Source of the DNA: UBA11606 sp039188975
GTDB lineage: Bacteria; Actinomycetota; Acidimicrobiia; Acidimicrobiales; Aldehydirespiratoraceae
NCBI GenBank assembly: GCA_039188975.1
Contig: JBCCYT010000044.1
Span: 1-27,557 of the forward strand
DNA length: 27,557 nt
Direction: 5' to 3'
The notes beneath the pieces were generated by a model that worked only from the letters and a program-made list of their open reading frames with translations, had not been told where the DNA came from and ran no database searches. The position numbers were made by a program, and so were the translations under genes. Below, piece after piece: positions 7,076 through 15,020 of the stretch; position 1 is the first letter of the stretch; every line of letters starts with the position of its first letter.

Positions 7076-7513
7076 ATGGCCAACGACGAACTCGACGACC
7101 AGATCACCGCACTGCTGCGAGATGCCGAGCAGCGTTACACCAAGGGCCGTCGAGCGCTTGCGGCCGTGCTCTGCGACGCTGGCCAGCCCGTCACCATCCC
7201 GCAGATCCTCGCAGCGAACGGACAGTTGGCGCAGTCGAGCGTGTATCGCAACCTGGTCGTGCTCGAAGACGCCGGTGTTGTCACCCGAATCGTCACCAAC
7301 GACGAGTTCGCCCGCTACGAACTCGCCGAAACCCTGACCGAGCATCATCACCACCTGATCTGCTCGGCGTGCGGCGACGTCACGGACTTCTCACTCGAGC
7401 AGCGCACGGAAACGACACTCGACAATGCGCTCCATCGAATCGCCGAGAATCTCGGATTCACGGTCGAGGGTCACCGCCTCGATCTCGTCGGGGTCTGCAG
7501 CGCCTGCGACTGA
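7076..7513 (+). CDS. zur: Fur-family zinc uptake regulator Zur
   Basis: A 145-residue Fur-family repressor. The winged helix spans residues about 25-75, with recognition helix SSVYRNLVVLEDAGVV. The structural zinc site is Cys96-x-x-Cys99 with Cys141-x-x-Cys144, and the regulatory His cluster is EHHHHLIC (89-96). Fur, Zur and Mur share this layout; Zur is assigned because the gene is in an operon with znuC and next to two Zur-like boxes. GAGGG ends 5 bases before the ATG, and the gene lies 8 bases after znuC. It probably represses its own operon and znuAB when zinc is plentiful. The next gene, a diguanylate cyclase, starts 64 bases after its stop with no evident terminator. Confidence 0.92.
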   Translation: MANDELDDQITALLRDAEQRYTKGRRALAAVLCDAGQPVTIPQILAANGQLAQSSVYRNLVVLEDAGVVTRIVTNDEFARYELAETLTEHHHHLICSACGDVTDFSLEQRTETTLDNALHRIAENLGFTVEGHRLDLVGVCSACD

Positions 7514-7577
7514 ACCAGGATCACGCTTTCCTCACCACCACGCTCAAGGCCGGCCAAAAACGGTCGAAGCTCTACAG

Positions 7578-9176
7578 GTGGACCGTGATGAGGCGAAGGC
7601 GATCGAGCGCGAGGTCCGACAGTTCCTGACGACGAGTGGGTCAGCAGACGAACTGATCGGACGTATCAACGAGGGTTTGGGATCATCCGATGACCCAGGC
7701 GCGATCGGCTTGCTGATGCTGGGCCGAACGCTGGCCCGGCAATCCGGAGACGACCCGGCCGAACTCGCCGGGGATGCAATGACCGCGGCGTCGCTCTTGG
7801 AAGAGGCCGGCGAACTCGATGCGTCGACCTTCGCTGAGTCGCTTGCAGGAGCACTCCTGCATCGGGCGGGCGATGTCGATGCGGCAACCGACATTGCTGT
7901 GCGATCGCTCGCCGCACTCGAGCAGATGCCGACGACCGAGGAATGGGGATCGCGAACCGCCCACGCACTCGGTGTGCTCTTCGGAGAACTCCACGCATAC
8001 GAGCTCGCAGCTCGAAGTTCAGCACGGTCTCTCGCGTGGAGCGAGGCGGCCGCCGACCCAACGATTCGGCTGACCGTCGAAGGATGCCGAGCCTTTTATC
8101 TGCTTCGAGCGGCAGAGACCTACGAGGCGGGATCGACGCGACGGGCCGAGTGCATCGCGCTCGCAACCCAGTCCCTCGACGCACTCCGTGAGCTCGGCGA
8201 TCCCGTGGCGGCGGTGGTAATCGACAGTGTCGAGGCCGAGATCGAGTTTTTGTCGGGAAGCGTCCCCGATCCTGATCGGCTCGAGGCGCTGCGGGATCTG
8301 CTCGACTCGTGTGCCCCACCGTGGGTTGCCTGGCACGAACATCTCCATGGCCGGGCGTTGAATGCCGCCGACCGGCACCAGGAAGCGATCGCGTGCCTCC
8401 GACATTCGCTCGAGCAGGGCTGGCCCCTGCTCCGCCGGATCACCCGGCGCGAGATCGCCCGTTCGCTTGCCGCCATCGGCCGCACCGACATGGCGATCGA
8501 CGAACTTCACGAGGTGCTCGAAGACCTCGAAGAGTTCGTTCGAAGCCATGTGGCCCGCCAGGCACGCGACCTCGCTGACCGAGTCGAAGCCGAGAAGCAC
8601 GCATCGGTCCTTCAACAGCAGTCAGCGCATCTCGCCGATCAGGTCGCCCATGATCATCTCACCGGCGTGTCAAGCCGCCGAGCGCTCGACAGCTATCTCG
8701 ACCAGGCGGTCGATGGTACGACGACGCACGCCGTGTTCGTCTGCGACCTCGACCACTTCAAGATGGTCAACGACGCGTATGGCCACGAAGTCGGCGACGA
8801 GGTCCTCAAGATCGTCGGTCAGATCCTGATCGACCACTCTCGTGCCGAGGACGTCGCCGGGAGGCTCGGCGGTGAAGAGTTCGTCGTCATCCAGCGCAAC
8901 GACCTCGGCAACGGTGCTGATGCGGCCGAGCGCCTACGACTGGCCGTCCAATCGGTGCCGTGGGACGACATCGCAGAGGACCTCCGCGTCACGATCTCGA
9001 TCGGGGTCGCGGCCGGCACGTCGCCACTGCGCGACCTGTTACGGGCCGCCGACATGGCGGTCTACGACGCGAAGGACGCGGGCCGCAACCGCGTCCACCT
9101 CGCCTTTGCCGACGTCGGCGACATCGATGATGAGGACGACGCGTACGCCGACCTCGATATCGCGCACTCCGCATAA
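7578..9176 (+). CDS. Diguanylate cyclase, helical N-terminal domain (paralog 1)
   Basis: A 532-residue cytoplasmic protein predicted to make c-di-GMP. Residues 1-315 are all-helical and TPR-like, probably a protein-binding or sensory region. Residues about 319-357 form a coiled coil (RQARDLADRVEAEKH...). The GGDEF domain spans about 358-510, with DLDHFKMVNDAYGH, active site GGEEF (431-435) and inhibitory I-site RAED (422-425) exactly five residues before it. The enzyme therefore looks active and product-inhibited. A 23-residue acidic tail follows. GTG 7578 is chosen because it places GGEEF at the same residue number as in the neighbouring paralog; the frame is open upstream but overlaps zur. 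It could be co-transcribed with znuC-zur. Confidence 0.92.
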   Translation: MDRDEAKAIEREVRQFLTTSGSADELIGRINEGLGSSDDPGAIGLLMLGRTLARQSGDDPAELAGDAMTAASLLEEAGELDASTFAESLAGALLHRAGDVDAATDIAVRSLAALEQMPTTEEWGSRTAHALGVLFGELHAYELAARSSARSLAWSEAAADPTIRLTVEGCRAFYLLRAAETYEAGSTRRAECIALATQSLDALRELGDPVAAVVIDSVEAEIEFLSGSVPDPDRLEALRDLLDSCAPPWVAWHEHLHGRALNAADRHQEAIACLRHSLEQGWPLLRRITRREIARSLAAIGRTDMAIDELHEVLEDLEEFVRSHVARQARDLADRVEAEKHASVLQQQSAHLADQVAHDHLTGVSSRRALDSYLDQAVDGTTTHAVFVCDLDHFKMVNDAYGHEVGDEVLKIVGQILIDHSRAEDVAGRLGGEEFVVIQRNDLGNGADAAERLRLAVQSVPWDDIAEDLRVTISIGVAAGTSPLRDLLRAADMAVYDAKDAGRNRVHLAFADVGDIDDEDDAYADLDIAHSA

Positions 9177-9224
9177 CCGAGTCGCGAAGGACATCGCCCA
9201 CGCCGCGTCGCGGACGCGCAGGGG

Positions 9225-9254
9225 CCAGCAATGTGCCCGAAGGTCACATGCTGG
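9225..9254 (+). other. Hairpin between the two cyclase genes
   Basis: CCAGCA, one bulged A and TGTG (9225-9235) pair with CACATGCTGG (9245-9254) around a 9-base loop. It lies between the first cyclase stop and the second cyclase start. There is no T tract, so it could be an RNA stability or processing element or a weak terminator. Confidence 0.5.
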
Positions 9255-9298
9255 GGCCGCCGTCTTGAACCGAGTCGGGTGTGGACGAGGCTTCGGTC

Positions 9299-10870
9299 GT
9301 GAACCGTGACGAAGCAAAGGCGTTGACCGCTGAGTTCAGGCAGTTCCTGACCTCGGGTGGATCGATCGACGAGCTCGTCGCGCGCATCGATGACGGCATT
9401 TCGAGTTCTGACGACCCGGGTGTGATCGGCCTGTTGATTCTCGGGCGAACGCTCGCTCGTCAAGAGGAGTCGTGCTGCGACGAACTCGCCGCTGACGCGC
9501 TCGAGGCATCGACGCTGCTTGCGGACGCGGGGGAGGAACAGGCGGCGGTGTTCGCGCAAGCGGTGGCCGGCGGCATGTTCAACCGGGCCGGCGACGCAGA
9601 CGCAGCCGCTGACATTGCCGTCCGCACCTTTGCGGCGCTCGAGCAGATGTCGCTCACCGAGGAGTGGGGTTCTCGAACAGCGAACGCAGTCGGCATCTTG
9701 TTGGCCGAGCTCCACGCGTTCGAGCTGGCGGCCGAGAGCGCCGTCAGTGCGCTCGCCTGGGAAGAAGCGGCCACCGACCCGATCATCCGCCACAGCATCG
9801 AGTCGGACCGAGCGTTCCGGCTTCTCCGCGCGGCCGAGAAGTACGAGGTTGGGTCGGTCGACCGCGCCATCTGGATCGCAAAGCTCGAGGAGCCCCTTGC
9901 CGCCTTGCGAAACCTCGACCTTCCCGCGGCGCGGATCGTGCGCAACTGTGTCGAGGCTGAGGCAGCCTTCTTGACGGGCAGTACGCCGGATCCCACACAG
10001 ATCGAATCGCTCACATCGCTCTATCCCGACTGCGCGTCGAGCTGGACCGCGTGGCACGGCCTCGTCCATGGCCGAACCCTCAACGCCGAAGGCCGACCCG
10101 CGGAGGCGATCGGGCGACTCCGCCATGCGCTCGACATGGACTGGCCCATGGTCAACAACGCCGTGCGGAAAGAGCTTGCCCGCTCCCTCACGACACTCGG
10201 ACGAACCGACCAGGCGGTGCACGAGCTGCAGACGGTTCTCGACGACCTCGAGGCCTTCGTCCGAATCCACGTGGCTCGCCAGGCCCGCGACCTGGCGGAC
10301 CGAGTCGACGCCGAGCGCCACGCCGCCGAGCTTCGTCAACACTCAGAGGTGCTCGCGAACCAGGTAGCCGAGGATCACTTGACCGGGGTGGCGAGCCGCC
10401 GCGCGCTCGATGAACGCCTCGAGCAGTCCGTCGATGGTGAACAGGAGCATGCGGTTCTGGTCTGCGATCTCGATCACTTCAAGATGATCAACGACGCCTA
10501 CGGCCACCAGGTCGGCGACGACGTGCTCGCCCAGGTTGGACGCATCCTCCGGGAGCACGCACGGGGCGACGATCTGGCGGGCCGGTTCGGCGGCGAGGAA
10601 TTCGTGGTCGTGATGCAAAGCGGCCTCAGCGAAGCGGCGATCGTGGCTGAGCGGCTGCGCGCGGCGGTCGAAGGGTCGCCGTGGACCACCATCGAGCCGG
10701 ATCTTCGCGTGACCATGTCGGTTGGCGTCGCGGCGGGAACCGCACCGCTCATCGATCTTCTTCGTGGCGCCGACCTCGCGGTCTACGACGCCAAGCATGG
10801 CGGACGGAACCGGGTGAGCCTGGCGTCAACGGGCGAGGGGCGCCAACCTCACGAGTCAGCGCGGCGCTGA
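9299..10870 (+). CDS. Diguanylate cyclase, helical N-terminal domain (paralog 2)
   Basis: A 523-residue paralog of the preceding gene with the same order: helical TPR-like region, coiled coil, then GGDEF domain. From the chosen start it aligns without net gaps, so GGEEF is again at 431-435 and the I-site RGDD at 422-425. Shared blocks include RDEAKA, SSDDPG.IGLL.LGRTLARQ, EEWGSRTA and HVARQARDLADRV. It differs in lacking the long acidic C-terminal tail. GTG 9299 has GAGG 8 bases upstream; GTG 9281 is possible but less supported. It is predicted to be an active, feedback-inhibited cyclase. The last 22 bases overlap the convergent yceI-like gene. The pair arose by tandem duplication and has since diverged. 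Confidence 0.92.
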   Translation: MNRDEAKALTAEFRQFLTSGGSIDELVARIDDGISSSDDPGVIGLLILGRTLARQEESCCDELAADALEASTLLADAGEEQAAVFAQAVAGGMFNRAGDADAAADIAVRTFAALEQMSLTEEWGSRTANAVGILLAELHAFELAAESAVSALAWEEAATDPIIRHSIESDRAFRLLRAAEKYEVGSVDRAIWIAKLEEPLAALRNLDLPAARIVRNCVEAEAAFLTGSTPDPTQIESLTSLYPDCASSWTAWHGLVHGRTLNAEGRPAEAIGRLRHALDMDWPMVNNAVRKELARSLTTLGRTDQAVHELQTVLDDLEAFVRIHVARQARDLADRVDAERHAAELRQHSEVLANQVAEDHLTGVASRRALDERLEQSVDGEQEHAVLVCDLDHFKMINDAYGHQVGDDVLAQVGRILREHARGDDLAGRFGGEEFVVVMQSGLSEAAIVAERLRAAVEGSPWTTIEPDLRVTMSVGVAAGTAPLIDLLRGADLAVYDAKHGGRNRVSLASTGEGRQPHESARR

Positions 10871-11376
10871 GCGCGCCCGTCGATGGCGACGTCGATCATC
10901 GTGGAGATGACGAACGAGGGCATCTTGGCAACACCCACGCCCGTGCGGTCGATCGTGGTGTTGGCAGTGAACGATGCCTCGGCCGCAGTGGTGGTGAGCC
11001 CCCCGACGAGCAGGCTCGTCGAGTGGGACTGGCCCTTGATGGTGAGCGTGCCGTCGACCCGGTAGCCGTCGGCCGTCGGCTCGGCGCTGGTCGAGGCGAA
11101 ACGGATCGTTGGGTGAGTGTCGGTGTCGAAGAAATCCTCGCCGCGGACGTGCTCATCGCGCTTGTCGTTCCCGCTGGCAAACGACGCAGCGTCGAGCGTG
11201 GCCTCGATCGATGCGATCGAACCGTCATCGTCGATGACGATGGTTCCGTCGGTCACGGAGACGGCCGCCTCGACCGTAATGAAGCCGAGCTTCTTGAGTG
11301 TCAGCGTGGTGGTGGTGGCGGGAGCCAGGTCCCACGTTCCGGTGGGAAGGGTCGAGCTGGGGGTGGGAGTGTCCAT
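10849..11376 (-). CDS. YceI family protein
   Basis: A 175-residue lipocalin-like protein. The family signature is NDKRDEHVRGEDFFD (70-84), followed by P-T-I-R-F-A-S and GTLTIKGQSHS. YceI proteins bind polyisoprenoid chains such as quinone-like lipids. No signal peptide is visible, so this copy is probably cytoplasmic, unlike E. coli YceI. AGGA 5 bases before ATG 11376 supports the start. The gene is divergent from a marR gene across 81 bases that hold a large inverted repeat, so it is probably a target of that MarR protein. Its 3' end overlaps the convergent cyclase gene by 22 bases. Confidence 0.92.
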   Translation of the reverse strand: MDTPTPSSTLPTGTWDLAPATTTTLTLKKLGFITVEAAVSVTDGTIVIDDDGSIASIEATLDAASFASGNDKRDEHVRGEDFFDTDTHPTIRFASTSAEPTADGYRVDGTLTIKGQSHSTSLLVGGLTTTAAEASFTANTTIDRTGVGVAKMPSFVISTMIDVAIDGRAQRRADS

Positions 11377-11394
11377 GAGCGTCCTGCAGTAGAA

Positions 11395-11439
11395 GGTTGA
11401 TACATCAGCAATCTATCCCTTATTGCTGACGTATCAACC
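11395..11439. promoter_or_regulatory. Large inverted repeat, probable MarR operator
   Basis: Two 18-base arms, GGTTGATACATCAGCAAT and its near-complement (11422-11439), flank a 9-base spacer, with one mismatch. The dyad sits between yceI and marR. Its right arm covers the -35 position of the marR -10 box at 11446-11451, so binding would repress marR-MFS and probably yceI. Confidence 0.8.
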
Positions 11440-11445
11440 ACTCCA

Positions 11446-11451
11446 TACAGT
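11446..11451 (+). promoter_or_regulatory. Leaderless-type -10 box for marR
   Basis: TACAGT ends 6 bases before ATG 11458, and no ribosome-binding site lies between. The inverted repeat ends 6 bases before the box. Confidence 0.55.
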
Positions 11452-11457
11452 GGGCTC

Positions 11458-11940
11458 ATGACCGAACCAGCGTGGCTCGATGCATCCGAAGCCCGCCTCT
11501 GGCGCACGTGGGTGCGGCTCAATCACGAACTCATGTCCGCACTCGGCGCGCAGCTCAGTCGCGAATCCGGTCTGTCAGACGCCGACTACGCCGTCCTCGT
11601 ACCGCTCTCAGAGTCCGCCGACGGCGTTCTCCAAGCACGCGATCTCCGCGAGCAGATCTTCTGGGACCGGTCCCGGCTCTCTCACCAGATCCGCCGGATG
11701 GAGGAACGCGGGCTGCTCGCCCGCGAACCATGCCCTGACGACGCCCGCAGTTCCATGGTGCGCATCACCAGCACCGGCCTGGCCGCCATCACCGAAGCCG
11801 CCCCTGGTCACGTCGCCGCAACTCGCCGCCACGTCTTCGATCATCTCAACGACGACGACATCACCACCCTCACGGCGATCTTTGACCGCCTCCTCACAGG
11901 ACTCGACCACGACACCTCGGGCCCCACCACAGTCCCGTGA
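11458..11940 (+). CDS. MarR family transcriptional regulator
   Basis: A 160-residue winged-helix regulator. The HTH is at about residues 58-82 (LQARDLREQIFWDRSRLSHQIRRMEERGLL). The wing contains D94, D95 and R97 (CPDDARSSMVRIT), typical of MarR proteins. Terminal helices for dimerisation flank it. MarR repressors usually release DNA on binding a small aromatic or lipophilic ligand or on oxidation; the ligand here is unknown. The next gene, an MFS exporter, starts inside the marR stop codon (GTGA), so the two are translationally coupled. The inverted repeat at 11395-11439 is the likely binding site and would give autoregulation. The module resembles a ligand-induced efflux switch. Confidence 0.92.
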   Translation: MTEPAWLDASEARLWRTWVRLNHELMSALGAQLSRESGLSDADYAVLVPLSESADGVLQARDLREQIFWDRSRLSHQIRRMEERGLLAREPCPDDARSSMVRITSTGLAAITEAAPGHVAATRRHVFDHLNDDDITTLTAIFDRLLTGLDHDTSGPTTVP

Positions 11941-13205
11941 ACACCGACACGCCCACCAGCCCTGATGACGGCAACGTCTCCGTGCTCGCCCCGCTGCGTC
12001 GAACACGCATCCGACGGATCGTCGGCGCGCAGTTCCTCGCCGAAACCGGCGACGGCATCTCGCTCGTCGCACTTCCGCTCTATGTCTGGGAGCGCACCGG
12101 GTCCGAAGTCGCCACCTCGCTGACCTTCGCCGCCGAAATGGGGTTCGGCGCGATCGGCGCCATCGTCGGAGGCGTCCTCGCCGACGCACTCGACCGCCAA
12201 CGGGTGCTGCTCGTCAGCTACCTCACCCGCGCCGTCCTGCTGATCGCGGCGTTCGTCGTGGACCCACTCCTTGCCGCCGTGAGCTTCGGCGTGATCGCCC
12301 GGGCTGGCGGCCAAGCCGACAATCCATCCTTCGACGCCGTCATCCCGGCGCAAGCGAACGGTGATCTCCAGCAGCTGCTCGCGCTCCGGCGACTCATCCA
12401 GGGCGTATCGATCTCCATCGGCCCGGCCGTCGGCGCGCTGATCGTCGCCGTGATCGGACCTCGAGCCGGGCTCGCGGCAAATGCCTGCACCTTTGTCGTC
12501 GCCTTCCTCCTCATGCGCAGCGTGCGAAACCTCGATGTCGACATCGACGAACGACGCGCCGCACAGGCCGGGCAGTCCATGAGCGACGTCGTTGCCGATG
12601 TCGTACGCGGCGCCCGGTCAATCCTCGCGGCCCCCGGGCTCAGCCGAATCGTCTTCTACTTCGCCCTCGTCATGGCCGCAGTCGGCATCGTGCAAGCCGG
12701 CGCCCTGGTCTGGTTCGAACGCGACCTCGAGGTCGGTGGTTACTGGTACGGCTTGGCCATCGCCGGCTACGGCCTCGGGTCGATCCTCGGCCTGCTGTGG
12801 GCCGGTCAGCGCACGTTTCACTGGCCGCTCCCCCGCATCCTGCTCGCCGCCGCACCGATCTACGCCGCCGCCTGTGGCGTCAGCGCCGTGATCGAACAAC
12901 CCTGGATGTTGCCGATCGGCTGGTTGCTGTGGGGCGCAGCACTCGGCCCCGAGATCGTGGTGAGCGAACTGTTCCTCGTCGGATCGGTGCCAGAGTCAGG
13001 TCGGGGCCGGGCCTACGCCACCATGGGCCTGGCCATCACCGTCGGCGCCGCCGTCGGATTTGCCGCCTCCGGGCCACTACTCGAAGCATTCACGGCCCGG
13101 TCCGTCATCATCAGCACCGCCGGACTCGTCCTCGCCACCGGGTTGCTCTGGTTGCGACCAGCTCTCCAAAACGAGCCCCACTGGAAGCCCACCGCGGCCC
13201 CCTGA
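11937..13205 (+). CDS. MFS transporter (exporter-like)
   Basis: A 422-residue major facilitator protein with about 12 hydrophobic helices. A motif-A-like loop GVLADALDRQRVLL lies between helices 2 and 3 (about residues 79-92), preceded by ETGDGISLVALPLYVWERTGS. This resembles the DHA3/MFS_3 group that includes macrolide and enterobactin exporters. The substrate is unknown. The GTG start overlaps the marR stop by 4 bases. The linked MarR and divergent YceI suggest export of a hydrophobic compound or a response to lipophilic stress; that is inference. It converges with the GMC oxidoreductase gene, with 45 bases between stops containing a 12-bp palindrome AGCCGGCCGGCT. Confidence 0.88.
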   Translation: MNTDTPTSPDDGNVSVLAPLRRTRIRRIVGAQFLAETGDGISLVALPLYVWERTGSEVATSLTFAAEMGFGAIGAIVGGVLADALDRQRVLLVSYLTRAVLLIAAFVVDPLLAAVSFGVIARAGGQADNPSFDAVIPAQANGDLQQLLALRRLIQGVSISIGPAVGALIVAVIGPRAGLAANACTFVVAFLLMRSVRNLDVDIDERRAAQAGQSMSDVVADVVRGARSILAAPGLSRIVFYFALVMAAVGIVQAGALVWFERDLEVGGYWYGLAIAGYGLGSILGLLWAGQRTFHWPLPRILLAAAPIYAAACGVSAVIEQPWMLPIGWLLWGAALGPEIVVSELFLVGSVPESGRGRAYATMGLAITVGAAVGFAASGPLLEAFTARSVIISTAGLVLATGLLWLRPALQNEPHWKPTAAP

Positions 13206-13250
13206 CCGCCAGCCGGCCGGCTCACGCCGGTGCTCAACACCCGAACCAGC

Positions 13251-14972
13251 TCACGCTGGCTCGATGTCTCGACGGAAGACCGGGGTGTGATCGGCCGGCA
13301 GCGGATCGTTGCCGAGAATGATGTCGGCCGCCTTCTCCGCAATCATCATCGTTGGCGCATAAATGTTGCCGTTCGACACGATCGGCATCACCGACGCATC
13401 CACCACCCGCAGCCCCTCCGTGCCGTGCACCTTCATCGTGAACGGATCAACCACCGCCATCGGGTCCGCCGCGAGGCCCATCTTGCACGTGCACGACGGA
13501 TGCAACGCCGTCTCCGCATCTCGAGCCACCCAGTCCATGATCTCCTGATCGGTGGACACCGACGGGCCCGGCGAGATCTCGCCACCATTGAACCGCTCGA
13601 ACGCCGGCTGGTTGAGGATCTTCCGAGCCGTCCGAACCGCCTCGGGCCACTCCCGCAAATCCTGCTCCGTCGTCAGATAATTGAACTGCACAGCCGGCTT
13701 CTTGCGAGGATCCGTCGACGTGATCTTCACCGTCCCCTTCGCGTCGGAGTACATCGGGCCGACGTGCACCTGATACCCATGGCCTCCCTCCGGTGCCGAC
13801 CCGTCATAACGAATCGCGATCGGCAAGAAGTGGAACATGAGGTTCGGGTACGCCTCGCTTTCGTTCGACCGAACGAACGCACCGGCCTCGAAGTGGTTCG
13901 ACGACGCCGGCCCCTTGCGGAAGAGCCAGGCGAGCCCGATGAACGGCCGCTTCCAGAACTTCAGATGCGGCTGGATCGACACCGGTTCCTTGCACGCGTA
14001 CTGGATGTACACCTCGAGGTGATCCTGCATGTTCTCGCCGACCCCCGGAAGGTGTGAGACAACATCGATCCCGAGCGACTCCAGATGCTCACGGTCACCG
14101 ACACCCGACAGCTGGAGAAGCTGCGGTGAATTGAAGGCGCCGCCGCACGAGATGATCTCCTTCGCCTTCACGGTGTGGGTGCGGGCGCCCTTCATCCCGA
14201 TGCCGAACCGACCCTGGCGGTACTGCAGACCGACCGCACGATTGCCGTCGAACAGCACCTTGTCGGCCTGAGCCCGAGTCTTGAGGGTGAGGTTCGGACG
14301 TTCCTTCAACACCGGGTGGAGATACGCCCGGGCAGACGAAAGCCGACGGGCTCGATGCACGTTCTTGTCAAACGCTGCAAAGCCCTCCTGCTGAAAGCCG
14401 TTGACATCATCGGTGCGCCCGTACCCCGCTTCCTCACCCGCCGTCAGCCACGCATCGAACAGCGGTGTCTCGGCCGGGCCCCGCTCCATCGTGAGTGGAC
14501 CATCGTTGCCGCGAAGCTCGGCGCCCTCGTACGCATCGAGGTCGGGGCCGGCGCCCAGACATGTCTCCATGCGCTTGAAGTACGGAAGGCAGTGCTCGTA
14601 GCTCCACGTTTCCATGCCGGGGATCCGACCCCACTTGTCGTAATCCATCGGGTTGCCCCGCTGGAAGATCATGCCGTTGATGCTCGACGAGCCACCGAGC
14701 ACCTTGCCACGGGCGTGGTACACCCGACGGCCGTCCATACCGGGCTCCGGTTCGGACTCGTACTTCCAGTCGTAGAGCCGGTTCCCGATCGCGAACATGA
14801 GCGCCGCCGGCATGTGGATGTAGACGTCCCACTTGTAGTCGGGGCGGCCCGCTTCGAGGAGCAACACCTCGTTGGTGGGATCCGCGCTCAGCCGATTGGC
14901 CATCGCACAACCGGCGGACCCGCCGCCAACGATCACATAGTCGTAGACCTTCTCGGTGTTCTCGCTGCTCAC
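13251..14972 (-). CDS. GMC oxidoreductase, choline dehydrogenase-like
   Basis: A flavoprotein of 573 residues. The FAD dinucleotide fold is at the N-terminus (VGGGSAG, 15-21, then LLLEAG). GMC signature 1 is ARGKVLGGSSSINGMIFQRG, and CGGAFNSPQLLQLSG is signature 2. The C-terminal active-site pair is His491 (HPSCTCKMG) and Asn536 (SNGNIYAP), with spacing matching choline oxidase His466/Asn510. Sequence style is close to BetA, which oxidises choline to betaine aldehyde, but substrate choice in this family cannot be read from motifs. GGGAGG ends 7 bases before GTG 14972, so this start is preferred over GTG 14987. It lies downstream of a TetR gene in a betI-betA-like order; no aldehyde dehydrogenase (betB) is in the window. 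Confidence 0.9.
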   Translation of the reverse strand: MSSENTEKVYDYVIVGGGSAGCAMANRLSADPTNEVLLLEAGRPDYKWDVYIHMPAALMFAIGNRLYDWKYESEPEPGMDGRRVYHARGKVLGGSSSINGMIFQRGNPMDYDKWGRIPGMETWSYEHCLPYFKRMETCLGAGPDLDAYEGAELRGNDGPLTMERGPAETPLFDAWLTAGEEAGYGRTDDVNGFQQEGFAAFDKNVHRARRLSSARAYLHPVLKERPNLTLKTRAQADKVLFDGNRAVGLQYRQGRFGIGMKGARTHTVKAKEIISCGGAFNSPQLLQLSGVGDREHLESLGIDVVSHLPGVGENMQDHLEVYIQYACKEPVSIQPHLKFWKRPFIGLAWLFRKGPASSNHFEAGAFVRSNESEAYPNLMFHFLPIAIRYDGSAPEGGHGYQVHVGPMYSDAKGTVKITSTDPRKKPAVQFNYLTTEQDLREWPEAVRTARKILNQPAFERFNGGEISPGPSVSTDQEIMDWVARDAETALHPSCTCKMGLAADPMAVVDPFTMKVHGTEGLRVVDASVMPIVSNGNIYAPTMMIAEKAADIILGNDPLPADHTPVFRRDIEPA

Positions 14973-15000
14973 GCTGATACCTCCCACAGTCCGACGGCAA

Positions 15001-15020
15001 AACCGTCCAGCCGGACGGTT
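15001..15020. promoter_or_regulatory. Perfect palindrome, probable TetR operator
   Basis: AACCGTCC and GGACGGTT flank a 4-base spacer. The dyad overlaps the tetR stop codon and ends 29 bases before the GMC start, upstream of its ribosome site. It fits a TetR-type operator controlling the GMC gene from an internal promoter; as RNA it could also form a hairpin between the two genes. Confidence 0.7.

Noticed and set aside
9062..10342. A 426-codon minus-strand frame opposite the second cyclase
   Set aside because: It is fully antisense to a clear GGDEF protein, with no domain of its own.
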